From Polynucleobacter sp. 30F-ANTBAC (lineage in GTDB: Bacteria; Pseudomonadota; Gammaproteobacteria; Burkholderiales; Burkholderiaceae), in contig NZ_JACVON010000002.1 of NCBI RefSeq assembly GCF_018882385.1, positions 62,001-126,000 on the forward strand: DNA of 64,000 nt, given 5' to 3'. The notes under the pieces were generated by a model. The model searched no databases, was not told the origin of the DNA, and saw only the letters and a program-made list of their open reading frames with translations. Position 1 is the stretch's first letter. Each line of letters opens with the position of its first letter. The translations under genes were made by a program, and so were the position numbers. Shown piece after piece: positions 26,739-37,094 of the stretch.

Positions 26739-27824
26739 ATGGCATTAATTCCAGTAACAATACTTTCAGGCTTTTTGGGAAGTGGCAAAACAACACTTTT
26801 AAAGCATATTCTTCATGAGAATCATGGCAAGAAGATAGCTGTGATCGAAAATGAATTTGGCGAAGAAAATATTGATAACGATATTTTGATCCAAGATTCA
26901 TCTGAGCAAATTGTGCAAATGAGCAACGGTTGTGTTTGCTGCACGATCCGCGGCGATTTGGTCGTGGCCTTAAATGATCTTTGGGAGCAGCGCCGCGATA
27001 AAAAAATTAGCTTTGATCGTGTTGTGATTGAAACAACGGGTGTTGCCAATCCTGGCCCTGTGGCGCAAACATTTTTCATGGATGAAGAGATAGCTAGTCA
27101 TTACATGTTGGATGCGATCGTTACTCTGGTTGATGCGAAGCATGGCAATCAACAGCTGGATGCTCATGAGGAGGCTCAGCAACAAGTTGGTTTTGCAGAT
27201 CGAATTTTTATTACCAAAACAGACCTTGTGGCTCCGGCTGCAGTAGATGCTCTTAAGCATCGCTTAATGCACATGAATCCTCGTGCTCCAATTACTGGTA
27301 TTACGCAAGGGTCGGTTTCTTTAGAGCAAGTTTTAGATCTAAAGGGCTTTAACTTAAACGACAAGTTGGATATTGACCCTCATTTCTTAGAGCAGGATGA
27401 TCACGACCATGAAAACTGTGGTCATGATCACCATGTTCACGGACCTGACTGTGATCATTCCCATGACCACGATCATGGTCATGGTCATGGTCAAACTCAG
27501 ACAGTTCAGTTCATGAAGAAGAGCCATACAGACAAGATCCAATCCTTTGTGTTTAAGAGCGATCGCCCTTTTGATTCGGATAAGTTGGAGAGCTTTTTAG
27601 GCGGAATTCTTTCCGTATTTGGAGCTAAGATGTTGAGATATAAGGGTGTTTTGTATGTCAAGGGCGGCGCTCGCAAGGTGATTATTCAGGGCGTTCATGA
27701 AATGATGGGTTCGGACTTAGGTAAGCCTTGGGGTAGTGAGAAGCGCGAAACAAGAATGGTCTTCATCGGAATTGATTTGCCAAAGGATGTTTTATTGGGC
27801 GGTCTTGAAACGTGTTTGGTGTAA
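26739..27824 (+). CDS. COG0523 (CobW/YeiR-type) metallochaperone GTPase
   Basis: A 361-residue G3E GTPase. The P-loop is GFLGSGKTTLL near residue 10, the metal-binding CxCC motif is NGCVCCTIRGD near residue 63, and the guanine-specificity motif is ITKTDL. A His/Asp/Cys-rich stretch (about residues 223-248) precedes the CobW C-terminal domain. Members move zinc, cobalt or iron to client proteins, often under metal starvation. The exact metal is not readable. The surrounding DksA, His-rich exported protein and TonB receptor favour zinc or another divalent metal (inference). Confidence 0.88.
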   Translation: MALIPVTILSGFLGSGKTTLLKHILHENHGKKIAVIENEFGEENIDNDILIQDSSEQIVQMSNGCVCCTIRGDLVVALNDLWEQRRDKKISFDRVVIETTGVANPGPVAQTFFMDEEIASHYMLDAIVTLVDAKHGNQQLDAHEEAQQQVGFADRIFITKTDLVAPAAVDALKHRLMHMNPRAPITGITQGSVSLEQVLDLKGFNLNDKLDIDPHFLEQDDHDHENCGHDHHVHGPDCDHSHDHDHGHGHGQTQTVQFMKKSHTDKIQSFVFKSDRPFDSDKLESFLGGILSVFGAKMLRYKGVLYVKGGARKVIIQGVHEMMGSDLGKPWGSEKRETRMVFIGIDLPKDVLLGGLETCLV

Positions 27825-27840
27825 TCTATACGGAGTGCGG

Positions 27841-27949
27841 TAGAATGCGCGCGCAAGGTTATTTATAAATTTTAAGTTGTTTAGAGTGGTTGGTAGTCGG
27901 TAGGCAAGCTGAAAAGCTCGAAGTTACCAATAATAAGTCCCGAAAGGAC
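27841..27949 (+). promoter_or_regulatory. dksA leader region with hairpins
   Basis: A TAGAAT -10-like element at about 27841 is followed by a leader of about 100 bases. Small hairpins include AGCT...AGCT near 27907 and GTCC-CGAAA-GGAC at 27937-27949, which contains the AAGGA ribosome-binding site of dksA. The -35 box is unclear, so the promoter call is tentative. Confidence 0.35.
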
Positions 27950-27954
27950 ATGAA

Positions 27955-28371
27955 ATGAGCAAGAAACCATTAACTGAAGCTGATCTTCTAAAAATGTCTG
28001 AAAAAGACTATATGAATGCAGCTCAGCTTGAATTTTTCAAAGCAAAGCTTTTGGCTTTGAAAGCAGATCTATTGATGCACGCTAGTGAAACAACAGAGCA
28101 TTTACGTGAGAACGTTTTAGTTCCTGACCCTGCTGATCGCGCCACTATTGAAGAAGAGCACGCCCTAGAGTTGCGCACCCGTGATCGTGAGCGCAAGTTG
28201 CTTAAAAAAGTAGAGCAGTCTCTTGTTAGCATTGAGTCTGGCGACTACGGTTGGTGTGAAGAAACTGGAGAGCCAATTGGCATTCCTCGTTTGTTGGCAC
28301 GACCAACTGCTAACTTGTCATTAGAGGCGCAAGAGCGCCGCGAGTTACGCCAGAAATTATTTGGCAATTAA
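27955..28371 (+). CDS. dksA: RNA polymerase-binding factor DksA (zinc-ligand-poor form)
   Basis: A 138-residue DksA. The coiled-coil tip keeps DPADRATIEEE with the Asp and Ala needed to act in the polymerase secondary channel, and the globular end reads WCEETGEPIGIPRLLARPTANLSLEAQERR. Of the four zinc Cys of E. coli DksA only the first (CEET) remains, the form usual in betaproteobacteria. It works with ppGpp in the stringent response. Independence from zinc is inferred from the missing ligands. Confidence 0.92.
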   Translation: MSKKPLTEADLLKMSEKDYMNAAQLEFFKAKLLALKADLLMHASETTEHLRENVLVPDPADRATIEEEHALELRTRDRERKLLKKVEQSLVSIESGDYGWCEETGEPIGIPRLLARPTANLSLEAQERRELRQKLFGN

Positions 28372-28410
28372 TCTCATTCGACTTACTTAAACAATTAAAA
28401 GAAATTAGCA

Positions 28411-28767
28411 TTGAGTAGGTCGCGATTTACCCCTCACTTTTTACTGTGTCTTTGCATTGGGCTTTTTTTAGCCCAATGGCAAGGTTTCTCTCATGGTATT
28501 CATCATGCCCCTGAGAGTCTTAAGCGACTCATTTCAAAAGTGGAAACAAGTGACTCGCATCATTCCTTGGTTCATGATGAGCAAAGTGGCCACCATTGTG
28601 CTGCCTACGATTCATTGACGTTAAGCTTTGCTTTAAGTCTTCATCCCCCCGCTCTTAGGATGGTGGATGCAAAGCATGCCGCTATCAAGCGTTATCAGAT
28701 TTATCAAATTTCAATTGAGGCGGATGCCCCATTTGAAGCAAGGGCCCCTCCAGCCAAACACGTTTGA
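28411..28767 (+). CDS. Small exported His-rich protein upstream of a TonB receptor
   Basis: A 118-residue protein from a TTG start. One hydrophobic N-terminal segment (LLCLCIGLFLAQW) is followed by a His-rich region (HGIHHAP, DSHHSLVH, SGHHCAAYDSL) and the C-terminal ARAPPAKHV. The pattern 'HxC.AYD..' and ending 'RAPP' resembles the small DUF2946-like proteins found near metal-linked TonB receptors. It probably binds metal in the periplasm or membrane. It lies 39 bp after dksA and 62 bp before the receptor. Confidence 0.55.
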   Translation: MSRSRFTPHFLLCLCIGLFLAQWQGFSHGIHHAPESLKRLISKVETSDSHHSLVHDEQSGHHCAAYDSLTLSFALSLHPPALRMVDAKHAAIKRYQIYQISIEADAPFEARAPPAKHV

Positions 28768-28829
28768 TTTTTATTAGGCTCTTCGCATCAGCGGAGTGGC
28801 ATTTCATTCGTGTTTTTTAGGAGATATCC

Positions 28830-30893
28830 ATGCAAGTTTTTACTCGCACTCAGATCAGTGCAGCCATTTTGGCAACTATTTCTATTTGTTCGGTCGCTAA
28901 TGCGCAACAAACTTTAGCTCCCATCGTTGTGACGGCCAACCCATTGGGTGGCGATATTAATGATTTGATTTCGCCGGTGAGCGTTTTACGCGGTGAAGAT
29001 TTAGCTAAAAAACAAAGTAGCACCCTCGGTCAAACGTTGAATAATTTGCCAGGCGTTAGCTCTACTGACTTTGGTCCCAATTCAAGTCGACCAACGATTC
29101 GAGGTTTAGATGGCGATCGCGTTCGCGTGATGAGCAATGGTGGCGCAAGCTTAGATGCATCAACACTTTCTTATGATCATGCTGTTGCTGTTGAGCCTTT
29201 GACGGTTGAGCAAATAGAAGTAGTCCGTGGCCCAGCAGCACTTCAGTATGGCGGCAGTGCTATTGGTGGTGCGGTTAATATTATTGATAACCGTATACCT
29301 AAAGCACCGATTAAAGGAGTTGAAGGTCGCGCAGAAGTAAGAGTTGGCGGGGCGGAAACAGAAAAATCGGCAGCTGGTTTAGTTTCTGTTGGTAATGGTC
29401 AATTTGCACTTCACGTTGATGGCTCGACTAGAAAAACAGATAACCTTAAAGTGCCCAAGCTGGCGGGTCGTGGCGAGTTCTTAAATCAAGGCTCATTGCT
29501 CAATAGCGACGCAGATCAACAAGGTGGAGCTATCGGCGCATCCTTGACCAACGATCACGGTTATTTAGGGTTTTCTGTTGACACCTATCGAAATGATTAC
29601 GGCACAGGCTTATTTGAAGAAGGTGATATTAATAGCCCAACTAGAATCAAGTTGCAGCAAGATAAGTTGACCTTTTCGGGTGAGCAAAGAAACTTAGCGG
29701 GCAAGATGGGCCCCCTTGAATCGATTAGAGGTTCATTTAGTACCACTGACTATAAGCATGAAGAGTCAGTTGCTGGGGCAGTTGAATCCACCTTTAAAAA
29801 TAAAGGTTGGGACTCTCGTTTAGAGGGCACGCATATGCCCGTACAAACCTCTTATGGTTTGCTCAAGGGGGCTTGGGGTGTTCAAGGTTCCGGGTTTAAG
29901 TTTTCTGCGGCAAGTGTTGGGGGGCAGATGTTTGTTCCCAATACTCAAACAGATACAGCCGCACTCTTCTTGTTTGAGGAGTTGGTTTTTGCAAAAGACA
30001 AAGCGTTTAATGCTGGTTTGAGATTTGAATCGGTCAAGGTAGACAGCTTGGGTGGTGGTGACAACGGACAGGGGAATCCATTTGCAGCCGACAGTAAAAA
30101 ATTTAAACCCCTAAGCGCTTCACTTGGTTATCGCCAAGAAATGGACGGCGGTTGGACTGCCACAAGTGGTTTGTCTTACACCGAACGTGCGCCAACTTTT
30201 TACGAACTTTATGCCAATGGCATGCACCACGCCACTGAAACTTATGAGCAGGGTAACGCCAATAACCAAATGGAAAAAGGCACAACTCTTGAGCTAGGTT
30301 TGAAATTCAAAACAGCTACCACCAAGACTAACTTGGGAGCATTTGTGACTGAGTTCAATAACTTCATTGGCTTGATGCAGGATGGAGAGTTTGATGAAAC
30401 TGGTAATGGTGACATGGTCCCCAAATACAACTTTACTGGCATCAAGGCTCGCATGTATGGTTTGGAGGCAGATGGGCGCTTCCCCGTTGCACGTGGATTG
30501 TTTGGCAGGGCATCGGAGCTCAACATGGATTGGAAGGCAGACTATGTTCGCGGTGAAAATCGCTCAACAGGTGGCGCTCTACCAAGGATTTCTCCAATGC
30601 GACTAAGTTCAGCTTTAGTTTATAGCCAAGGCATGTACTCAAGTCAGTTGGACGTTCAATACGCCGCCCGCCAAAACCGTTACGCCGATGATTTGGGTGC
30701 CACACCTAGTTACACCATGCTGGGGTTGGGTGCTTCTTATAAAACACCCATGCCAGGCTTTAGATCGGCTCTTATTTTTATGCGAGTTGATAACCTAACC
30801 AATGTGGAAGCCAGAAATGCTTCATCTGTTTTAAGAGATATGGCGCCAGCAGGAGCGCGTGCTATCAAAGTGGGTCTTAAGGGCAATTTCTAA
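28830..30893 (+). CDS. TonB-dependent outer-membrane receptor, ZnuD-like
   Basis: A 687-residue receptor. A signal peptide ends SVANA, then the TonB-box-like TLAPIVVTA, then the plug domain with NLPGVSSTDFGPNSSRPTIRG, followed by VEVVRGP-type (IEVVRGPAALQYGGSAIGG) and NIIDNRIP motifs. The 22-strand barrel ends in KGNF. Barrel segments with His and Glu (YKHEES, MHHATETYEQGN) recall ZnuD-type zinc receptors. The GTPase and His-rich neighbours support divalent metal uptake. Heme or siderophore transport is the alternative. Confidence 0.8.
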   Translation: MQVFTRTQISAAILATISICSVANAQQTLAPIVVTANPLGGDINDLISPVSVLRGEDLAKKQSSTLGQTLNNLPGVSSTDFGPNSSRPTIRGLDGDRVRVMSNGGASLDASTLSYDHAVAVEPLTVEQIEVVRGPAALQYGGSAIGGAVNIIDNRIPKAPIKGVEGRAEVRVGGAETEKSAAGLVSVGNGQFALHVDGSTRKTDNLKVPKLAGRGEFLNQGSLLNSDADQQGGAIGASLTNDHGYLGFSVDTYRNDYGTGLFEEGDINSPTRIKLQQDKLTFSGEQRNLAGKMGPLESIRGSFSTTDYKHEESVAGAVESTFKNKGWDSRLEGTHMPVQTSYGLLKGAWGVQGSGFKFSAASVGGQMFVPNTQTDTAALFLFEELVFAKDKAFNAGLRFESVKVDSLGGGDNGQGNPFAADSKKFKPLSASLGYRQEMDGGWTATSGLSYTERAPTFYELYANGMHHATETYEQGNANNQMEKGTTLELGLKFKTATTKTNLGAFVTEFNNFIGLMQDGEFDETGNGDMVPKYNFTGIKARMYGLEADGRFPVARGLFGRASELNMDWKADYVRGENRSTGGALPRISPMRLSSALVYSQGMYSSQLDVQYAARQNRYADDLGATPSYTMLGLGASYKTPMPGFRSALIFMRVDNLTNVEARNASSVLRDMAPAGARAIKVGLKGNF

Positions 30894-30908
30894 ATCGGTT
30901 GCTTGATC

Positions 30909-30935
30909 AAAAAGGCGGCTAATGGCCGCCTTTTT
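30909..30935 (+). terminator. Terminator after the TonB receptor
   Basis: AAAAAGGCGGC and GCCGCCTTTTT form an 11-bp stem with loop TAATG. Confidence 0.93.
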
Positions 30936-30976
30936 GACATATTCTCTTAAAACTTCTAGCCAAGGTCAGAAAGTGA

Positions 30977-31894
<918 letters not shown>

Positions 31895-31901
31895 GTTTGG
31901 C

Positions 31902-32591
31902 ATGCGCCATCCTTTTTGGTTGTTTGACTTAGATAACACGCTTCATAACGCGTCTGACGCGATTTTCCCTTATATCAATCAATCCATGACGAGCTATGTG
32001 GCTCGTCGATTGAATTTAGATGCCGACTCGGCAAGCATGGTGCGACAGAAATACTGGAAGCAGTATGGTGCCACGCTTTTAGGTCTGGTGAAGCATCATG
32101 GCGTGGATCCTCATGATTTTTTGTACGAAACCCACCGATTTGATGAGCAGTCAGGTAGACACTTAGAGGATCTATCTGATTTGGTACAGGGCGAGAGGGG
32201 GTTGAGGCATATCCTTAATCGACTTCCCGGGCGAAAAGTTTTATTAACAAATGCGCCAAAAGCCTATGCCTTACGTGTGACTAAAGAGTTAGGAATACAG
32301 GGTTGTTTTGATGCAATTGAGGCAATTGAGGGTATGGAGGTGCACCAGCAATGGCGCCCTAAGCCAGATCATTTGATGATTAAAAAGTTATTAAGGAAGT
32401 ATCGTTGCGCCCCTCAAAATGCGGTGTTAGTGGATGACACCTTGGGACATTTGTTAGAGTATTCAAAGTTGGGCATAAAGACCGTCTGGTTTAAGAGGCA
32501 TGTTAGGACTTACACCCATAATCGAGCTAGTCTTTCTCTAGAAGTACAATCAATACATCAATTATTTAAAAGCTGGCAAAAACTGAGATGA
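31902..32591 (+). CDS. HAD-family pyrimidine 5'-nucleotidase
   Basis: A 229-residue HAD phosphatase with motif I FDLDNTLHNA, motif II LLTNAPK, motif III Lys in WRPKPD and motif IV VDDTLGHL. The opening LFDLDNTLHNAS and tail match the SDT1-type pyrimidine 5'-nucleotidase group. It commonly lies between argB and slmA in Burkholderiales. It overlaps slmA by 4 bp. Confidence 0.85.
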   Translation: MRHPFWLFDLDNTLHNASDAIFPYINQSMTSYVARRLNLDADSASMVRQKYWKQYGATLLGLVKHHGVDPHDFLYETHRFDEQSGRHLEDLSDLVQGERGLRHILNRLPGRKVLLTNAPKAYALRVTKELGIQGCFDAIEAIEGMEVHQQWRPKPDHLMIKKLLRKYRCAPQNAVLVDDTLGHLLEYSKLGIKTVWFKRHVRTYTHNRASLSLEVQSIHQLFKSWQKLR

Positions 32592-33244
32592 ACTCACCAT
32601 TTAATCAACTGACATCCATAGAACCTACTGAGCAAGATGGGGCGGCACCTGTCCGTAAGCGCCCTCGTCCTGGCGAGCGACGCATCCAGATTTTGCAGGT
32701 GTTGGCTCAGATGCTCGAAAGCCCAAAGGGTGATCGCGTAACAACGGCTGCATTGGCAGCTAGATTAGAGGTCTCTGAGGCGGCTTTGTATCGCCACTTT
32801 GCTAGCAAAGCTCAAATGTTTGAGGGTTTAATCGCCTTTATTGAACAAACTATTTTTGGCTTAATTAATCAAATTACAGAGCGTGAAGAAGCGGGCGATC
32901 GCCAAGCTCAAGAAATCTTGATGGTTTTATTGGGGTTTGGCGAAAAGAATCCAGGTATGACAAGAGTTCTTTTGGGTGATGCCCTTTGGTTAGAAGATGA
33001 GCGCTTGCAAGATCGCATTGCTCAAGTTTTTGAGCGCATTGAATCTTCTTTAAAGCAATCTATTCGTGTTGCTCAAACCCAGGGGCGCTTGCCGCAATCA
33101 GCTGATGGCAATGAGGTGAGCTCTCGCGCTGCCATGATGATCAGTTATGTTGTAGGCCGTTGGCACCGCTATGCCAGAAGTGGCTTTAAAAAAGCGCCAA
33201 CCGAGCTTAATGAGTTTCCTATGAGAGCGTTATTCTCAGTATGA
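32588..33244 (+). CDS. slmA: Nucleoid occlusion factor SlmA
   Basis: A 218-residue TetR-fold protein. The HTH is in [23 protein letters not shown], followed by [14 protein letters not shown]. SlmA binds chromosomal sites and blocks FtsZ assembly over the nucleoid. The N-terminal extension [15 protein letters not shown] is typical. It overlaps metX by 4 bp (ATGA). Confidence 0.88.
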   Translation: MNSPFNQLTSIEPTEQDGAAPVRKRPRPGERRIQILQVLAQMLESPKGDRVTTAALAARLEVSEAALYRHFASKAQMFEGLIAFIEQTIFGLINQITEREEAGDRQAQEILMVLLGFGEKNPGMTRVLLGDALWLEDERLQDRIAQVFERIESSLKQSIRVAQTQGRLPQSADGNEVSSRAAMMISYVVGRWHRYARSGFKKAPTELNEFPMRALFSV

Positions 33245-34380
33245 GTCTAGGGGTCGTCAAGCCTCAAGTTCTTAGCTTTGCCGAACCATTAGGTTTGCAA
33301 AGTGGGGCAAGTATTGCGGATTACAAGTTGGTTGTTGAAACCTATGGTCAGTTAAATGCTGCAAAAGACAATGCCGTTTTGATTTGCCATGCTTTAAATG
33401 CCTCTCATCATGTTGCTGGTATGAGTGAGGATGGTGGCTCGGTCGGTTGGTGGGATAACATGGTTGGGCCAGGTAAACCCGTGGATACCAATCGCTTCTT
33501 TGTAATTGGCGTTAATAATCTTGGTTCATGTTTCGGCTCAACTGGACCCATGAGCATCAATCCTGCCACCCAAAAGCCTTATGGCGCTAGTTTTCCAGTA
33601 GTCACTGTTGAGGATTGGGTCAATGCGCAAGCAAGAGTGGCAGATCACTTTGGGATTCAGAAATTTGCGGCAGTGATGGGCGGTAGCCTTGGCGGTATGC
33701 AGGCGCTGGCTTGGGGTGTGATGTATCCAGATAGAGTCGCCAATTGCGTCGTAATTGCCTCAACGCCTAAATTATCTGCGCAGAATATTGCTTTTAATGA
33801 AGTGGCGCGTAGCGCTATATTAAGTGACCCAGATTTTCATGGTGGGGACTACTATGCGCATCAGGTTAAACCACGCAGAGGTTTGCGTGTGGCCCGCATG
33901 ATCGGACATATTACTTATTTGTCGGATGATGATATGGCAGAGAAATTTGGCCGTGAGTTAAAGCGCGCTGAAGGTGCTTCTGATGACTATAACTTTAGTT
34001 TTGATGTTGAGTTTGAGGTCGAAAGTTACCTTCGCTATCAGGGTGAAAAGTTTGCTGATTATTTTGATGCAAACACCTATCTTTTAATTACACGAGCTTT
34101 AGACTATTTTGATCCGGCTAAAAAGCACGGTGATAATTTAAGTCAAGCCATGGCTGAAATAAAAGCAAAATTTTTAGTGGTCAGTTTCTCAACAGATTGG
34201 CGATTTGCGCCGGAGCGCAGTAGAGAAATCGTGAAGGCGTTACTGGATAACAAGCGTGACGTGACCTATGCGGAAATTGATGCGCCGCATGGTCATGATG
34301 CTTTCCTTTTAGAAGACCCCCGCTATCACCAATTAGTAAGAGCTTATTTTGAACAAATTACCAAGGGGCTCTCATTATGA
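33241..34380 (+). CDS. metX: Homoserine O-acyltransferase MetX
   Basis: A 379-residue alpha/beta hydrolase-fold enzyme that acylates homoserine as the first committed step to methionine. The nucleophile Ser is in [12 protein letters not shown], the Asp in [12 protein letters not shown] and the His in [10 protein letters not shown]; the family mark HALNASHH is near residue 50. In many betaproteobacteria MetX uses succinyl-CoA; the acyl donor cannot be decided here. It overlaps metW by 4 bp. Confidence 0.93.
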   Translation: MSLGVVKPQVLSFAEPLGLQSGASIADYKLVVETYGQLNAAKDNAVLICHALNASHHVAGMSEDGGSVGWWDNMVGPGKPVDTNRFFVIGVNNLGSCFGSTGPMSINPATQKPYGASFPVVTVEDWVNAQARVADHFGIQKFAAVMGGSLGGMQALAWGVMYPDRVANCVVIASTPKLSAQNIAFNEVARSAILSDPDFHGGDYYAHQVKPRRGLRVARMIGHITYLSDDDMAEKFGRELKRAEGASDDYNFSFDVEFEVESYLRYQGEKFADYFDANTYLLITRALDYFDPAKKHGDNLSQAMAEIKAKFLVVSFSTDWRFAPERSREIVKALLDNKRDVTYAEIDAPHGHDAFLLEDPRYHQLVRAYFEQITKGLSL

Positions 34381-34961
34381 TGCGCTCTGATTTTTCAGCA
34401 ATTGCTAAATGGATAGAGCCTAACAGCCAAGTGCTGGATGTTGGTTGTGGTGATGGCAGTTTATTGAAATATCTGAAGGATGCTAAAGGTGCGCATGTTT
34501 ATGGTGTTGAATTAGCCGACGACAAAGTTTTAGCGTGTGCCCAAAAAAATCTCAATGTGATTCAACAAGATTTAGAGGGTGGCTTGGCTTTATTTGAGGA
34601 TGACAGTTTTGATACAGTTATTCTTTCTCAGACACTTCAAACCATTCATCAAACGGCTAGGATATTGAGCGAGATTGCTCGCGTAGGAAAAGAGTGCATT
34701 GTTTCTTTCCCTAACTTTGGCCATTGGTCTCATCGTGCCGCAGTGATATCTGGTCGTATGCCAGTGTCTAAATCTTTGCCTTATCAGTGGTACGACACAC
34801 CTAACGTCCGAGTGTTAACGATTGCTGACTTTGAAGCTTTAGCTCCAGCGGTGGGCTTGGAGCTTTTAGATCGCGTTGTGTTGCACGAAGGTGAAATCAT
34901 TCAATTCTTACCCAACCTAAGAGGCAGCCTTGCTATCTACCGAGCGCGTCGGGCCAAGTAA
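34377..34961 (+). CDS. metW: Methionine biosynthesis protein MetW
   Basis: A 194-residue methyltransferase-fold protein: [15 protein letters not shown] near residue 21, [16 protein letters not shown], and [14 protein letters not shown]. MetW pairs with MetX and is needed for homoserine succinylation in several proteobacteria. The order metX-metW with ATGA overlap is standard. Confidence 0.93.
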   Translation: MMRSDFSAIAKWIEPNSQVLDVGCGDGSLLKYLKDAKGAHVYGVELADDKVLACAQKNLNVIQQDLEGGLALFEDDSFDTVILSQTLQTIHQTARILSEIARVGKECIVSFPNFGHWSHRAAVISGRMPVSKSLPYQWYDTPNVRVLTIADFEALAPAVGLELLDRVVLHEGEIIQFLPNLRGSLAIYRARRAK

Positions 34962-36186
34962 AACCAAAGCTTTACTGGTTTGTGTTTTTCTAGGCTTTTC
35001 TAGCGGCTTACCATTATTTATTCTTTATAACCTGCTATCTGCTTGGTTAAAAAGTGAAGGTGTAGATCTAAAAGCTATCGGCCTCTTTGCATTAGTTGGT
35101 ATTCCGTATACCTGGAAGTTCTTATGGTCTCCAGCAATGGATCGTTTTCAGCTGCCTTTTTTGGGGCGCCGCCGCGGTTGGATAATTGCTACGCAAATTG
35201 CCGTGATGTTAGCGGTTATGTTGATGGGGCAATTTAATCCAAGTGCCGAAATTTGGACGGTTGTATTTTTAGCCGCCATCGTTGCTTTCTTCTCCGCTAG
35301 TCAAGATATCGTGATCGACGCCCATCGAAGGGAGTGGTTGACAGAAGAGCAGATGGGCTCAGGTACAGCCCTATTTGTAAACGCTTATAAGCTATCTACT
35401 TTGGTGCCAGGTTCTTTATCTTTGATTTTGTCAGACATCATTTCTTGGGATTGGGTGTTTTTTATCACCGGTTTATTCATGTTGCCGGGGATTTTGACAA
35501 CGCTATTGGTATCCGAGCCAAGGATGTATGGTCCAGCACCAAAGACTTTGAGAGAGGCTGTTGTAGAGCCTTTTAATGAGTTTGTGAATCGCCGAGGGTG
35601 GCGTCATGCGCTGCTAATTTTGGCATTTATATTTTTATATAAACTCGGCGACTCTATGGCAACCGCTTTGGCAACGCCATTTTATTTGGAGCTTGGATTT
35701 ACAAGAACTGAAATAGGGCTCGTTGCCAAAAACGCAGGACTTTGGGCCAGCATTTTAGGCGGCATGTTAGGTGCCTATTGGATGTTAAAAACAGGCGTCA
35801 ATCGAGGTCTCTGGATTTTTGGTATTTTTCAAGCATTAGCCACTTTGGGTTTTGTTATTTTGGCGCAAACAGGGGCTGACCTGTGGGTTCTGACATGGGT
35901 GATTGGTTTTGAAGCTATAACAGTTGGTCTTGGCACTGCAGCTTTTACAGCCTATATTGCGCTTGAAACAAACCCACGCTTTACCGCCACTCAGTTTGCA
36001 CTCTTTACCAGTTTGTCGGCGGTACCGAGAACTTTTATTAATGCCTTAACAGGCTATATTGTTGAAGTAACGGGTTGGACGAATTTCTTTATACTTTGTT
36101 TTGCTTTAGCCATTCCGGGCTTATTGTTGCTGCCGAAAATTGCTCCTTGGAACAAAGAAAAGAAATCTGAATTTCAGACCAATTAA
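34930..36186 (+). CDS. ampG: AmpG-type muropeptide transporter
   Basis: A 418-residue MFS protein with about 12 TM helices. GFSSGLPLFILYNLLSAWL and LVGIPYTWKFLWSPAMDRF near the start, and ASQDIVIDAHRREWL, are typical AmpG features. AmpG imports anhydromuropeptides for cell-wall recycling. The TTG start overlaps the end of metW by 32 bp; no ATG lies nearby in frame. Confidence 0.88.
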   Translation: MLSTERVGPSKTKALLVCVFLGFSSGLPLFILYNLLSAWLKSEGVDLKAIGLFALVGIPYTWKFLWSPAMDRFQLPFLGRRRGWIIATQIAVMLAVMLMGQFNPSAEIWTVVFLAAIVAFFSASQDIVIDAHRREWLTEEQMGSGTALFVNAYKLSTLVPGSLSLILSDIISWDWVFFITGLFMLPGILTTLLVSEPRMYGPAPKTLREAVVEPFNEFVNRRGWRHALLILAFIFLYKLGDSMATALATPFYLELGFTRTEIGLVAKNAGLWASILGGMLGAYWMLKTGVNRGLWIFGIFQALATLGFVILAQTGADLWVLTWVIGFEAITVGLGTAAFTAYIALETNPRFTATQFALFTSLSAVPRTFINALTGYIVEVTGWTNFFILCFALAIPGLLLLPKIAPWNKEKKSEFQTN

Positions 36187-36209
36187 TTTTTAATAGTGAT
36201 GAAATAATC

Positions 36210-37082
36210 ATGCGCATGCTTAAGAGAAGGCAGACCATTAAAAAATATACGAGCATGGGCTTGTTTGTTTTTTTAACAGCTTGCGCATCTGGCCCAAGAC
36301 ATTTGCCACCAGCCGATGGGGTTAAGGCAGGCGAATCTTCAAGCTTTAAAAATATGGTGCCGGCTAGCCAGCTCGAAGCATCAGCGGTTCGCCAATATGA
36401 CGTGATGAAGCAAAAGGCTGCAAAAGGGAATGCCTTGGCGCCAGACAATCATCCTCAATTGATCCGCTTAAGAACTATCTCGAAGAGAATTTTGCCGTAT
36501 GCACAAGTTTGGAATCCAGATTCTAAGAGTTGGAAATGGGAAGTTAATTTATTTGTATCTGATCAAGTGAATGCTTTTTGTATGCCTGGCGGGAAAATTG
36601 CTTTCTATACAGGCATTCTTGAAAAGCTTAAATTAAATGATGATGAAGTAGCTATCGTCATGGGGCATGAAATCGCTCATGCTTTAAGAGAGCATGCGCG
36701 TGACAGAATCGCCAAGGAGCAGATGACTGGCTTGGGCGCCAATATTCTGTCGCAAGCTTTGGGTTTAGGCGGTTTAGGAAGCCAAGCCTTGGGTCAGGGT
36801 ATGCAAGTGCTGGGTCTGAGCTTCTCAAGAGCTGATGAAAAAGATGCCGATTTGGTAGGGATGGATATTGCAGCTAGGGCTGGTTACGATCCGAGAGCGG
36901 GCATTTCTTTATGGCAAAAAATGGGCGCTTCCAGTAAAGATAAGCCTGCTGAGTGGTTATCAACCCACCCATCAGGTGAAACGCGTATTTATGAAATGCA
37001 AAGAAATATGCTGGATGCACTTAAGCTTTACGCAAAAGCAAAAAATACAACGGTCGATCAACTCCCAGAATACAAGCTCTAA
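36210..37082 (+). CDS. M48-family metallopeptidase lipoprotein
   Basis: A 290-residue exported protease. A lipobox LTACAS near residue 24 marks a lipoprotein. The zinc motif is GHEIAHALREHARD, with the third ligand Glu in SRADEKDADLVG. CMPGGKIAFYTGIL and STHPSGETRI are further family marks. It resembles the LoiP/YcaL/BepA peptidase part, which degrades misfolded outer-membrane proteins; no TPR domain follows. Confidence 0.87.
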   Translation: MRMLKRRQTIKKYTSMGLFVFLTACASGPRHLPPADGVKAGESSSFKNMVPASQLEASAVRQYDVMKQKAAKGNALAPDNHPQLIRLRTISKRILPYAQVWNPDSKSWKWEVNLFVSDQVNAFCMPGGKIAFYTGILEKLKLNDDEVAIVMGHEIAHALREHARDRIAKEQMTGLGANILSQALGLGGLGSQALGQGMQVLGLSFSRADEKDADLVGMDIAARAGYDPRAGISLWQKMGASSKDKPAEWLSTHPSGETRIYEMQRNMLDALKLYAKAKNTTVDQLPEYKL

Positions 37083-37094
37083 ATGCGTTAGCTT

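Noticed and set aside
27420-27495. Tandem GATCATGG/CATGACCA-like repeats as a DNA repeat element
   Set aside because: These are the codons of the His/Asp-rich metal-binding stretch of the COG0523 GTPase and are explained by the protein.
28767-28830. Cobalamin or other riboswitch before the TonB receptor
   Set aside because: The gap is only 62 bp, too short for a cobalamin aptamer, and no B12-box-like sequence is present.
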